A DNA stretch of 64,000 nucleotides from Mycolicibacterium stellerae (GTDB taxonomy: Bacteria > Actinomycetota > Actinomycetes > Mycobacteriales > Mycobacteriaceae): assembly GCF_003719305.1 (NCBI RefSeq), contig NZ_RARC01000022.1, positions 1 through 64,000 on the forward strand, read 5' to 3'. The notes beneath the pieces were generated by a model that was given only the letters and a program-made list of their open reading frames with translations, did not search any database and was not told the DNA's origin. The stretch's first letter is position 1; each line of letters opens with the position of its first letter. The position numbers and the translations under genes are program-made. This document shows positions 40,532 to 49,382 of the stretch, piece by piece.

Positions 40532-41557
40532 TCAGAACCCCGAGCCGTACACTTCGTGCCCCGGCTTCTCGGCGGCCAGCCCACGGTAGGCGTCCTCGAC
40601 GGTTGCGCCGTGGTTGACGACGCCGTCGACCTCGCGAGCGATCGGCATCGACAGGCCGTACTCCTCGGCGAATTCCATGATCACGCTTGCCGCCTTGACG
40701 CCCTCGGCGACCTGGTTCATCGACGAGATGATCTCGTCGATCGACTTGCCCGCGCCCAGCTGCTCGCCGACGTGGCGGTTGCGGCTGCGCTGGCTTGTGC
40801 ACGTGACGATCAAGTCACCCATGCCCGCGAGGCCGGCGAACGTATCGCGGTGGCCGCCCATCGCTTCGCCGAGCCGCGACATCTCGCGCAGCGCGCGAGC
40901 GATCACCAATGCGCGGGTGTTCTCGCCGATACCGAGGGAGTAACCCATGCCGACGGCGATGGCGTAGACGTTCTTCAGCGCGCCCGCCATCTCCACACCG
41001 ACGACGTCATCGGTTGTATAGGTGCGGAATCGTTGGGTGCGGAACAGGGTTGCGAGGTTGGCGGCCAGGTGCTGGTCCGGCATTGCAAGCACTGCCGCGG
41101 CGGCATATCCCTCGGCGACCTCGCGGGCGATGTTCGGACCGGCCAGGATGCCCGCAGGGTGCCCCGGCAGTACCTCGTCGACGATCTGGCTCATTCGGTA
41201 GTTGGTGCCCTGTTCGAGGCCCTTCACCAAAGACACCACCGGCACCCACGGCCGCAGCTCCTTGGCGAGTTCGGTCAGCACGCCGCGGAAGCCGTGGGAC
41301 GGCACACCCATCACGATGACGTCGGCGCACTCGGCCGCCTCGGAGAAGTCGGTGGTGGCCTGCAGCGTCAGCGCCAGCTCGACCTCGTCGCCGAGGTACT
41401 TGGTGTTTCGATGCTTCTCGTTGATGTCGTTGGCGGTCTCCTCGGAGCGCACCCACTGCAATGTCGGCCCGCGCCTGGCGCAGATGGAAGCGACGGTGGT
41501 GCCCCAGGATCCTCCACCGAGGACGACGACTTTGGGTTCGCGTTGAGCAGGTGCCAT
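40532..41557 (-). CDS. gpsA: Glycerol-3-phosphate dehydrogenase [NAD(P)+]
   Basis: 341 residues. Rossmann GGGSWGTTVA with an NAD(P)-binding strand, then MGVPSHGFRGVL, SLVKGLE, GILAGPNIAREVAEGYAAA, KNVYAIAVGMG and GLAGMGDLIVTCTS. It makes sn-glycerol-3-phosphate for phospholipids. Cytosolic. This is gpdA1 (Rv0564c) by position. Start ATG 41557; the divergent gene is the EspC-like gene at 41712. Confidence 0.95.
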   Translation of the reverse strand: MAPAQREPKVVVLGGGSWGTTVASICARRGPTLQWVRSEETANDINEKHRNTKYLGDEVELALTLQATTDFSEAAECADVIVMGVPSHGFRGVLTELAKELRPWVPVVSLVKGLEQGTNYRMSQIVDEVLPGHPAGILAGPNIAREVAEGYAAAAVLAMPDQHLAANLATLFRTQRFRTYTTDDVVGVEMAGALKNVYAIAVGMGYSLGIGENTRALVIARALREMSRLGEAMGGHRDTFAGLAGMGDLIVTCTSQRSRNRHVGEQLGAGKSIDEIISSMNQVAEGVKAASVIMEFAEEYGLSMPIAREVDGVVNHGATVEDAYRGLAAEKPGHEVYGSGF

Positions 41558-41711
41558 GGGTTGAAGCGTATTGCCGACGCACGCCGTTTCACTGGGAGTT
41601 GACGAACTGCGTCGGGCACATCGCCGAAGTTAGCTGATGCGAACAAATTGGTGCGGAAACACCCCTTGCGCCGCTGGTAGCGTCGATTGCCAGCTGGCAG
41701 AAAGGCTCCCC

Positions 41712-42023
41712 GTGCCCGAACTGATCAAGGTCGACCCGCAGGACTTGGCTCGTGCCGCCGAGCGCGTCCGCGGGTACGCAGACCAACTCAGGGCCGGACA
41801 CGGGTCGTCGGTGGCGGCGGCCGACGGCGCGCAGCCCGGACTGGTCGGGCGGTCGGCGCGAGCGGTCGACTCAAGGACTCAACGCTGGCAGACCACGACG
41901 GCCGAGCTGTACCGAGTGCTGACCTCACAGGCGGACGCGTTGTCGAGTGCCGCGGCGGCCTACGCCAACACCGAGGACAACAACCGCGACATGATCGCGT
42001 CTGTGGATCCCACAAGCCTGTAG
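41712..42023 (+). CDS. EspC/ESX-like small protein, putative type VII secretion partner
   Basis: 103 residues, almost fully alpha helical as for the EspC/WXG100-like families (PF10824 type). The C-terminal tail carries YANTEDNN: Tyr84-xxx-Glu88, the YxxxD/E export signal of ESX substrates. There is no WXG motif here, but the gene immediately downstream has one (WTG at 43-45), so the two could pair as a heterodimer. GTG 41712 follows GGCTCCC. Six bases separate it from the esterase gene. Confidence 0.75.
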   Translation: MPELIKVDPQDLARAAERVRGYADQLRAGHGSSVAAADGAQPGLVGRSARAVDSRTQRWQTTTAELYRVLTSQADALSSAAAAYANTEDNNRDMIASVDPTSL

Positions 42024-42029
42024 GCCCCA

Positions 42030-43856
42030 ATGTCGTTGACGATCGAGGACGTAGCGCGCTGGGATCCCGGGGCGGTCCGCGCGGTCGGTGACGCCGCCCG
42101 CACCCGCGCGCAGATGTCGATCGACACCGCCAACGACCTGCCGACGTTTCCGGACTGGACGGGTCCCGGTTCCGTGGAGGCCAAGCAGGCGCTCGAGCGG
42201 ACCCGGCAGGCGCTGATGAGGGACGCCGACGCAGCGCTGGCGGCGGCGCGCGCGGCCGACGCCGCGGCCGTCAACGTCCAGATCGTCAAGGACAACCTGG
42301 CGCAGGTGCTGAACATGGCCCGCGACTGCGGCATGGTGGTCGATCCGGCGGCAGGCACGGTCCGTCCAACATTTCCAGCCACGGCCCTGCCGAACGATTG
42401 GCACAACGCACAAGTGCTTCAGCAGGCGATCCAACAGGTGCTGGCGCAAGCGAATACGGTCGATCAGCAGCTGGCCGACGCGATGGACCGGGCCGACGAC
42501 GTCGTCGACGTGCCGCCCGAGGCGCGACCGATCCCGTTGCCGCCGCCCGGTGCCACCGCCGAAGAGGTCGAGCAGTGGTGGAAGTCGTTGAGCCAGAAGG
42601 ACCGTGAGCGGCTGATCGCCGAACATCCGGCAGAGGTGGGAAATCTCAACGGGGTTCCCGCGGCGGCGCGCGACATGGTCAACCAGCAGGTGCTCACCGA
42701 CGACCTGAACCGGATCGCGGATACCGCTGCGCAGCACGGTGTTTCGAACGAGCAGGTGTTGGCGAACCCCGGTTTCTACGGCCTGTCGGCGGACGACGTC
42801 ACGCGCTACAACAACGCCATCAAGGTCCAGCAGGGAATGAACCATCAGCGCGGTGACGACCCCGACCCGTCCCGGCAGCGGCCGGTCATGCTGTGGCGCT
42901 ACGAGCCGCTCGCAGATCGCGGCCAGGGCCGCGCCGCCATCGCGATCGGCAACCCCGATTACGCCGACAACACGACGGTCACCGTGCCTGGCACCGGCAG
43001 CAGTGTGGAGGGTGGCTGGCTCAGCGACGGCCACAACGACGCCATGAACCTCTGGGACCAGGCCAACGCGGCCGACCCGAACAGCACTCACTCGGTGATC
43101 TCGTGGATGGGCTACGACGCACCCGACGGCTTCTCCGACACGCGCGTCGCCAACCCGGATCTTGCCCGGGCCGGGGGCAGCGTGTTGGCGGCCGACGTCA
43201 ACGGGCTTTGGACCACCCATCAGGACCCGCAACAGCACGTCACGGTGATCGGGCATTCCTATGGGTCGACGACGGTGGCCGACGCCTTCGCCCAGTCTGG
43301 TATGCACGCCAACGACGCCGTCCTCATCGGTTGCCCAGGAACGGATTTGGCGAGAAGTGCCGCCGACTTCCACCTCGACGGCGGAAATGTCTACGTCGGC
43401 TCGGCGTCGACGGACCCGGTCAGCTACATCGGAACGGCGCCGGAGTATCTGCACGACTATCTGAACCGTGAACTGGGCTATCCGGTAGGGCTCGACGCGG
43501 GTCTCGGGCTGGATCCCGCGGGCGATCAGTTTGGCTCGATCAGGTTCGACGCGGAGGTGGCCGGGCGCGACGGCATCGACAGGAACGACCATTCGCACTA
43601 CTACGACATGGGCAGCGAGTCGCTGCGGGCGATGACCTACATCGCCGTCGGCGAGGGCGGCGAGCTGGGTGATGAAGGGCTGCTGGCCGACGGCCGCCGG
43701 CAGCCGCACGTCGACCTGCCCACCGAAATCGACCTGCCGTTCGGCGGAAGGATCGAGTTGCCGCCCGTAGGCTTCGACATACCGGGATCGCCCGCATACC
43801 TCGATCCAGAAACCGGTCGTCCATCGGAGTCAGTGACCAAAGACCATGCGTTCTAA
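42030..43856 (+). CDS. WXG-headed DUF1023 alpha/beta hydrolase, candidate T7SS effector
   Basis: 608 residues. The N-terminal 160 residues are helical and carry WTG (43-45), a WXG-like turn; a linker of about 250 residues follows. The C-terminal DUF1023 domain has the nucleophile Ser410 in VIGHSYGSTT and YADNTTVTVPGTGS upstream. Substrate is likely a lipid or ester. No Sec signal, so export, if any, is by ESX. It lies between an EspC-like protein and a lipoprotein gene with an 11-bp overlap at the end. This layout resembles WXG-fused toxin and immunity pairs such as TslA/TilA of Staphylococcus (analogy). Confidence 0.8.
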   Translation: MSLTIEDVARWDPGAVRAVGDAARTRAQMSIDTANDLPTFPDWTGPGSVEAKQALERTRQALMRDADAALAAARAADAAAVNVQIVKDNLAQVLNMARDCGMVVDPAAGTVRPTFPATALPNDWHNAQVLQQAIQQVLAQANTVDQQLADAMDRADDVVDVPPEARPIPLPPPGATAEEVEQWWKSLSQKDRERLIAEHPAEVGNLNGVPAAARDMVNQQVLTDDLNRIADTAAQHGVSNEQVLANPGFYGLSADDVTRYNNAIKVQQGMNHQRGDDPDPSRQRPVMLWRYEPLADRGQGRAAIAIGNPDYADNTTVTVPGTGSSVEGGWLSDGHNDAMNLWDQANAADPNSTHSVISWMGYDAPDGFSDTRVANPDLARAGGSVLAADVNGLWTTHQDPQQHVTVIGHSYGSTTVADAFAQSGMHANDAVLIGCPGTDLARSAADFHLDGGNVYVGSASTDPVSYIGTAPEYLHDYLNRELGYPVGLDAGLGLDPAGDQFGSIRFDAEVAGRDGIDRNDHSHYYDMGSESLRAMTYIAVGEGGELGDEGLLADGRRQPHVDLPTEIDLPFGGRIELPPVGFDIPGSPAYLDPETGRPSESVTKDHAF

Positions 43857-44394
43857 ACGATTTCAGTTGAGTACGGTGATCCTCATACTCGCCGTGGTTT
43901 CAGGAGGCTGCTCGATGTTTCCTCATGCCGACAAACCCTCGACGACGCCGCCGGCGCCGGTGCAGACGCAGTCCGACGAGGACACGATCAAGCAGGTGGT
44001 CGACCCTGCCAAGACCATCGTGGCGGTGGCCGCGCTTCAGGACGTGAGTGGCGGCGTCGGATTCGAGGCGTGCAACGATCAGGGCGAGCCACCCTATCGG
44101 GGCAGGCTCGAGATGGGCTTCCGCATTCCCGACGATATCGAGCCGAAGAAGTACTTCGAGCAGATCGCCGAGACGATGGTGGCGCAGGGCAACGGCTGGT
44201 ACGACGGCCCGCCGCCGGGCAAGAACCCGTTCGGCACTGTCATCCACACCGACACAGTGTTCGCGGTGATCGGCCAGAACCCGGTAGCGCGCGAAGACGG
44301 CTACGTGCACATCTTCGGTGAGTGCCGCAACATGGCCGACCACAAAGACGGCGCGAGCGTGAACGTCACCGACCGGCTGGTCAGCGGTAGTTGA
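43846..44394 (+). CDS. Lipoprotein, possible immunity or accessory protein
   Basis: 182 residues. Lipobox SGGC with Cys22, so anchored to the outer face of the membrane. The mature part has a Thr/Pro-rich linker, then a domain with two cysteines (EACND and GECRN) and GRLEMGFRIPDD. No similarity that I recognise. It overlaps the esterase gene by 11 bp, so translation is coupled. An immunity role is an inference from context. The 3' end overlaps yajQ by 14 bp. Confidence 0.75.
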   Translation: MRSKRFQLSTVILILAVVSGGCSMFPHADKPSTTPPAPVQTQSDEDTIKQVVDPAKTIVAVAALQDVSGGVGFEACNDQGEPPYRGRLEMGFRIPDDIEPKKYFEQIAETMVAQGNGWYDGPPPGKNPFGTVIHTDTVFAVIGQNPVAREDGYVHIFGECRNMADHKDGASVNVTDRLVSGS

Positions 44395-44872
44395 CGAACT
44401 GCAGCGCGACCTCCAGGTCGGCCTTCTTCAACAACGCCTGGACTGCCTGAAGGTCGTCGCGCTTCTTGGAGCTGACCCGGACCTCGTCGCCCTGGATTTG
44501 CGTCTTGACGCCCTTGGGTCCTTCGTCGCGAATCAGCTTGGTGATCTTCTTGGCGTCCTCGCTGGAAATGCCCTGCTTGATGGTCCCGCTGACCTTGTAG
44601 GTCTTGCCGCTCGCCTGTGGATCGCCGACGTCGAAGGCCTTCATCGAGATGTCGCGACGGATCAGCTTCTCCTTGAACACGTCGATGGCGGCCTTGGTGC
44701 GCTCCTCGGTGGACGAGGTGATGGTGATGGTCTCCTCGCCCTGCCATTCGATGTGGGTGTCGGTGCCGCGGAAGTCGAAGCGGGTGGACAGCTCCTTGGC
44801 GGCCTGGTTGAGGGCGTTGTCGACCTCTTGTCGATCGACCTTGCTGACGACGTCGAAGCTTGAATCCGCCAT
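44381..44872 (-). CDS. yajQ: YajQ family nucleotide-binding protein
   Basis: 163 residues. MADSSFDVVSKVDRQEVDNALNQA, FDFRGTDTHIEW, KQGISSEDAKKITKLIRDEG and the C-terminal LQFVNYR are the family blocks (UPF0234). Members bind nucleotides; some act as c-di-GMP receptors. Rv0566c in M. tuberculosis. ATG 44872; GAGAG nearby. Convergent with the T7SS-like lipoprotein gene. Confidence 0.93.
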   Translation of the reverse strand: MADSSFDVVSKVDRQEVDNALNQAAKELSTRFDFRGTDTHIEWQGEETITITSSTEERTKAAIDVFKEKLIRRDISMKAFDVGDPQASGKTYKVSGTIKQGISSEDAKKITKLIRDEGPKGVKTQIQGDEVRVSSKKRDDLQAVQALLKKADLEVALQFVNYR

Positions 44873-45042
44873 TGGATCGGCTCTCCTCTCGTTGTGCTCG
44901 TATGTACTATCCCACGACGCCCAAACCGACATTTCGCAGGGAAAGTGCGAGTAGACCGCTGCAAAACGTCGATCTCGGCGCAGGGGCAGCCGGCCGTTTT
45001 CGTCCTCGGTGGGTCCTCGTTGTACCCTGCTAGTCGCACAAT

Positions 45043-45128
45043 GGCAGGTTGCCCGAGCGGCCAATGGGAGCGGACTGTAAATCCGTCGGCTAACGCCTAC
45101 GCAGGTTCGAATCCTGCACCTGCCACCA
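45043..45128 (+). tRNA. tRNA-Tyr (GTA)
   Basis: Acceptor GGCAGGT (45043-45049) pairs with ACCTGCC (45118-45124), discriminator A, encoded CCA (45126-45128). The anticodon loop CTGTAAA gives GTA (Tyr). A long variable arm (TCGGCTAACGCCTAC region) is the class II form of tRNA-Tyr, and GGTTCGAATCC is the T arm. Confidence 0.95.
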
Positions 45129-45199
45129 AGGTCAGGATCGTCGGGTTTGACTCCGGGCCTGGTCCGCGACCTATGCCATTGGGCCGCTCTGGTCGACGA

Positions 45200-45889
45200 C
45201 TATCCGACCGCCGTCAGGGAGGATGCCTCGCGCCACAGACGCGTCGCGTTGTCGCCATCGAGCGCGTAGCTCGCGACCCCGCCGGCACGGCCGAGATTCT
45301 CGGCACGTTCGGTGACTACGTCGGCCTCGTTGTTGTTCTCGAAGTACCGTCCGCCGAACCCCTCGATGAGCGGCGACGCCGCCAGCAGCACTGATGTCGA
45401 CGCGCCTTGTTCGACGGTTTTCTGGAACTCCTCAGGAGTGCGCAACCCGCCGGTGTGCTTTTGGAGACCGGTGGCGATCGCACCCGGATTCAGTGCGTTG
45501 GAGACGATTCCGTCATCGGCCCACCGCGCAGTTACCTCGACGGCCAGCAATACGGTCGCCGTCTTCGACTGACCGTAAGCGGTCATCGGATCGTAGGGGC
45601 GGAACCGGTAATGGAGATCGTCAAATACCATGGGCGAGAACAGATGCCCGGTCGAACTGACCGACACCACGCGCGCGCCGCCGGCGGAGGCGAGAGCGTT
45701 CCGCAACTGTGCGGCGAGGACGAAATGCCCGAGGAAGTTGCTTGCGAATTGCATCGCACACCCCAGCGCACTGCGCTGCAGCTCGGGCAACGCCATGACT
45801 CCGGCATTGTTGACCAGGATGTGCAGCGGGCCGTTCCACGCCCGGGCGAATGCGGAGACCGAGGTGTGTTCATGTGTCGGTGCTCTCAA
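45200..45889 (-). pseudogene. 5'-truncated short-chain dehydrogenase
   Basis: The frame encodes an SDR from about residue 75 onward: SVSAFARAWNGPLHILVNNAGVM, SSTGHLF, YGQSKTATV and a normal C-terminus. The N-terminal Rossmann TGxxxGxG and about 75 residues are missing; the frame opens directly after the end of the isochorismatase remnant at 45870, so a deletion joined the two. It has no usable start of its own. Probably inactive. The upstream neighbour on the strand is also broken. Confidence 0.8.
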
Positions 45890-46500
45890 CTGCTGCGGTC
45901 ATAACGGTTACGACCTCGGCTGTGGCGACGACGGTGTGGGCGAGGAACGCGTAGTTGATAAGTGCCGCCTGGTACCCGTCCCCTCGGGTGGGGTGCCGTG
46001 GGCCTGCCGTGGCGTCGCGAACGACGGTCACCTCGAAACCGTTCTCGAGCAGGTCCCGCAGGTGCGACTCCACGCACATGTTGGCCAACATGCCACACAG
46101 GATTATCTTGGCGATGCCCCGTTTACGGAGTTGCAGGATAGGGTCGTTCGATTGGGGACTCCACACCTTGTGTGGGCTGACGACGATCGTTTCGCTGTCA
46201 TCGATGAAGGTTTTGAATTCGTCGAGCCAGTCGGCGCCGGACCCGGTGAATCCGTCCAGCGTGAGGGCGCCGTTGCGGGCGAAGGTGTGGGTGCGGAACT
46301 TGTCCGATTCGAGTGGGCCGTTGAACAGTCAGGTGCTGTCGGTCGGATAGAAGTAGTGCGCAGAGATGTACACGCCGAAGCCCGTGGCCTTGGCGGCAGC
46401 AAGGATGTCGACCAAGTGTTGGACGGTATTGTTCTCGGTCACACTGGCACCCACGCTGTCCCAGTTCTTTCCGGTGGGACTCAGGACGTCGTTCTGCGGG
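45870..46500 (-). pseudogene. Isochorismatase-family hydrolase, truncated and with in-frame TGA
   Basis: The frame reads DPQNDVLSPTGKNW (the family's catalytic Asp block) from about 46500, KATGFGVYISAHYF, then a TGA at 46331-46329 (STxLFNGPLE), then CGMLANMCVESHLRDLLENGFEVTVVRDA with the catalytic Cys in NMCVE, and ends at 45870. The N-terminal strand before DPQND is absent, cut where the MBL fragment ends. The TGA replaces one codon in an otherwise unbroken frame. Two independent lesions make it a pseudogene. Confidence 0.82.
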
Positions 46501-46671
46501 TCACACCTGGTCGCGAGTGAACGGCGGGTCGACCAGCACGGCGTCGTGCGCGCCGTAGATCAGCGTTGACGTCACCGGTGAGGACACGATGGCGCTGCCG
46601 TCGGGCAGCCGCTGTTCGCGCTGACGCGGCAGACCCTCATGGACCATCGTTTCGTAGGCGAGTTCGGTCAT
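46501..46671 (-). pseudogene. N-terminal fragment of an MBL-fold metallo-hydrolase
   Basis: 56 codons: MTELAYETMVHEGL, then DGSAIVSSPVTSTLIYGAHDAVLVDPPF, which is the start of a metallo-beta-lactamase-fold protein; it stops (TGA at 46503-46501) before any HxHxDH zinc motif. The isochorismatase remnant begins right after, so the same deletion probably removed the rest. AAAGGAAAC precedes ATG 46671. It lies 11 bp after the alpha/beta hydrolase gene on this strand. Confidence 0.75.
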
Positions 46672-46682
46672 GGTGTTTCCTT

Positions 46683-47591
46683 TCAGCGGGTTTCGGTTGA
46701 GGCGAGGTGCTCGACGAACCAGTCGCGGGCCGCACCGGCGGCCAGGCCGAACTGGTTTAGGTAGGGGTCGAAGTGTCCGCCACGGATGGTGACGAGTTTC
46801 TTGGGTTGCAATGCACGTTCGTAGGCGGCCAGCGCGAGGTCGGTGACGGTGACGGTGTCCTGTAGCCCGACGACCATCAGCAACGGGGTGGGGGAGACGC
46901 GCGAGATCCACGTGCCCGGTTCGTACATCCTGGCGGCGCGCGAGGACCGCACTGTCATGAGGTTCTGCCAGACACCTTCGGGCACCGGCTGGTTGTAGAA
47001 CGCGATGGCGTCGGCGGCGCGGTATGCCGCCGGGATCGCGGGATCCGCGCCCACCACGGCTTGCGTTGCGGGCGGCTCGCCGCGGAACTGGCGTCGTTCG
47101 TCCTCGATGAATCCCGCTTCCAGCGCCGCCACGTCATGGGGCGCGATGCGTCGCAGGCTCTGCTCGTAGCCGCTGATTGTGGGCACCTGAGCGACGACGG
47201 CGCGCAGCCGCCGATCGGTAGCACCCAGCACGATGGCGTGCCCGCCCGCGTAGCTCGTTCCCCAGAGGCCGATGCGGTCCGGATCGACGGCGGGGCGACT
47301 TTCCAAGAAGGAAATAGCACGCCGCCAATCGGCGATCTGAATCCACGGGTCGACATCGAAGCGTGGCTCGCCGTCGCTGGCCCCGAAACCGCGATGGTCG
47401 TGCACCAGCACCACGAAGCCGGCCTCGGCGAACACCCGTGCGAATCGCTCCAGCCCGTGTTCCTTGACGCCCGCGAAGCCGTGCGCCATCGTGATGCCCG
47501 GATGGGGCCCCGCATCGTCGGGCCCGAACAGCCAGCCCCTCAACGTCACTGCGCCTTCGCCGGTGAATTCGACGTCTTGTCGCCGCATCAT
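46683..47591 (-). CDS. Alpha/beta hydrolase (dienelactone-hydrolase-like)
   Basis: 302 residues. VTLRGWLFGPDDAG, MAHGFAGVKE, VVLVHDHRGFGASDGEP, nucleophile Ser in GLWGTSYAGGHA, and His in IRGGHFDPYL. Likely an esterase or thioesterase on a small carboxylic ester. ATG 47591; AAAGGAGCAG is the ribosome site. The only intact gene of a decaying group; divergent from the broken XRE regulator. Confidence 0.85.
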   Translation of the reverse strand: MMRRQDVEFTGEGAVTLRGWLFGPDDAGPHPGITMAHGFAGVKEHGLERFARVFAEAGFVVLVHDHRGFGASDGEPRFDVDPWIQIADWRRAISFLESRPAVDPDRIGLWGTSYAGGHAIVLGATDRRLRAVVAQVPTISGYEQSLRRIAPHDVAALEAGFIEDERRQFRGEPPATQAVVGADPAIPAAYRAADAIAFYNQPVPEGVWQNLMTVRSSRAARMYEPGTWISRVSPTPLLMVVGLQDTVTVTDLALAAYERALQPKKLVTIRGGHFDPYLNQFGLAAGAARDWFVEHLASTETR

Positions 47592-47702
47592 CTGCTCCTT
47601 TCGCGTTGTCTAACGGCATAACATTCACGATCGGTCCACCATGTCCGAACAGGGAAATCCCATCGACCATGGTGCTGGGAGGGACAGGCTTACGCTCATT
47701 GG

Positions 47703-48497
47703 GTGGCGGCAGCAGGAAACGCCCTCGGGGACTACCTTCGTTCGCGGCGCGGACAGGTCCGGCCAGAAGATGTCGGGCTGGTGGCGGGTGCTCGGCGACG
47801 TGTCCGAGGTTTGCGACGCGAGGAACTGGCGACGGTGGCCGGCGTCAGCTCCGAGTACTACCTGCGGCTGAAGCAGGAGCGTGACAAGAACCCGCCGCAG
47901 ATTCTCAATGCGCTGGCCCGCGCGCTGCAATTGGATATCAGGGCAATGGAGTATCTGTATCAACTGGCCAGCGGCCGTGATATCCCGCAGCCTGACCTCT
48001 AGACTGCAGCCGACGACCTGGAGCAGCTGATCGACCAGCTGCCTATGCCTGCAATCGTGGCGAACAGGTACCAAGACGTGCTCGCCTCCAACGCGATCGC
48101 ACGGGCACTGTCACCCGCGTATGCGCCCGGCCAGAACTTCCCGCGATGGCGGTTGGTGGACCCGGCGGCGAAAGACTTCTTCGTCGATTGGGACGAGGCG
48201 ACGGATATCGCGGTGAGCGGTTTGAGGGAAGTCGCCGGCAGCGCGTCGGACGATCCTCGCATGCGCGAGCTGATCGACGAATTGTCCGCTTCGAGTGACC
48301 GGTTCGGGGAATTGTGGGAGCGTGCAGAGGTGGGTTACCGCGCAGGGATCATGCACGTGCGTCACCCGGTCGTCGGCGAGTTACACCTTCATCGCAACAG
48401 GTTGAGTGTGCCAAACTCGGGTGGGCAGCATCTGATCGTCTTTTACGCACCCGGGACCCCGTCGGAAGAAGCGTTGCGGCAGTTGCGTTGTCTGTGA
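47703..48497 (+). pseudogene. XRE/MmyB-like regulator split by an in-frame TAG
   Basis: The single frame runs 265 codons with one TAG at 48000-48002. First part (47703-48002): HTH with RRVRGLRREELATVAGVSSEYYLRLKQERDKNPP, the MmyB-type N-terminus. Second part: QLIDQLPMPAIVANRYQDVLASNAIARALSP, FGELWERAEVG and HPVVGELHLHRNRL, the MmyB ligand domain (PF17765 type). The frame is otherwise open, so a nonsense mutation is likely. A protein stopping at 48000 would have only the HTH. It starts GTG 47703 and is divergent from the alpha/beta hydrolase. Confidence 0.8.
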
Positions 48498-48510
48498 CCC
48501 AGGAGGTGCC

Positions 48511-49341
48511 ATGATGCAGGAGTACTCAACGTTGCGCATCCGACAGGACGATCAGCGCATCATGACGGCGGCCATCGACGCGCCGCCGATGAACCTGATC
48601 GGGCCTGCACTTGTCCGCGATCTGGTCGGCTTTCTCGACGCGTTGGAAGCCGACGACGAGGTCGCGGTGTTAGTGCTGGAGAGTGCTGACCCCGACTATT
48701 TTGTCCCGCATGTCGATCTGACGAAGGTCGCGGAGTACACCGCAGAAGCGGCGAAGGCCGGAGGGCCGGAGGACGCGTCGTTGGGCATGCTGTGGCGCAA
48801 GCTCAGTCAAGTGCCGGTGGTTACGATCGCGAAGCTGCGCGGGCGGGCACGCGGTGCGGGTAGTGAACTCGCCCTGGCGTGCGACATGCGATTCGCCGCC
48901 CGCGAGAATGCCGTGTTGGGCCAGCCGGAGGTGGGATTCGGTGCGCCACCGGGCGCAGGCGGTGTGCAGCATCTCGCACGCCTGCTCGGTCGGGGGCGAG
49001 CCATGGAGGCACTGCTTGGCGCGGCGGATTTCGATGCGGACGAGGCGGAGCGCTACGGCTGGATCAACCGCGCATTGCCTGACGCCGAATTGGACGATTT
49101 CGTCGCAGATCTCGCCAGGCGTATCGCCTCCTTCCCCGCGGATGCCGTGCGTGCCACCAAAGCAGTGGTCAACGAGCTGACGCTGGCGCCTGCCGACGCA
49201 TATCGGGCTGATGCCAAGCGCTTTCGACATTTTGTCGCCTCAGACGTGGTTCAAGCGCGCATCGCAACGTTGTTCGGGCAGGGTCTGCAGACGCGTGGTG
49301 ACCTCGAACGCGACCTCGGTGGTCGCATCGGCTCGCTGTGA
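48511..49341 (+). CDS. Enoyl-CoA hydratase/isomerase family protein
   Basis: 276 residues, crotonase fold. Oxyanion blocks are ESADPDYFVPHVDLTK and RARGAGSELALACDMRFA; a QPEVGFGAPPGAGG helix follows; the C-terminal helix is normal. A catalytic Glu pair cannot be assigned with confidence. GGAGG lies close to ATG 48511 (ATG 48514 is equally good). Thirteen bp after the regulator pseudogene. Possibly acts with the aldehyde dehydrogenase cluster downstream; the substrate is unknown. Confidence 0.85.
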   Translation: MMQEYSTLRIRQDDQRIMTAAIDAPPMNLIGPALVRDLVGFLDALEADDEVAVLVLESADPDYFVPHVDLTKVAEYTAEAAKAGGPEDASLGMLWRKLSQVPVVTIAKLRGRARGAGSELALACDMRFAARENAVLGQPEVGFGAPPGAGGVQHLARLLGRGRAMEALLGAADFDADEAERYGWINRALPDAELDDFVADLARRIASFPADAVRATKAVVNELTLAPADAYRADAKRFRHFVASDVVQARIATLFGQGLQTRGDLERDLGGRIGSL

Positions 49342-49382
49342 GATCAACTGTGGTGGTCTGCGATACTCACTGACGTATTCGT

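Noticed and set aside
45043..45128. tRNA-Tyr as an integration site for a mobile element
   Set aside because: I found no second copy of the tRNA 3' end downstream and no integrase in the following 20 kb, so there is no support for an attachment site.
46329..46331. Selenocysteine at the TGA in the isochorismatase remnant
   Set aside because: The gene is also truncated at its 5' end and its neighbours are broken, so decay is simpler. I saw no clear SECIS-like hairpin just downstream.
48000..48002. Pyrrolysine or programmed read-through at TAG in the MmyB-like gene
   Set aside because: No pyrrolysine genes are known in this group; no read-through signal is visible. A nonsense mutation is more likely.
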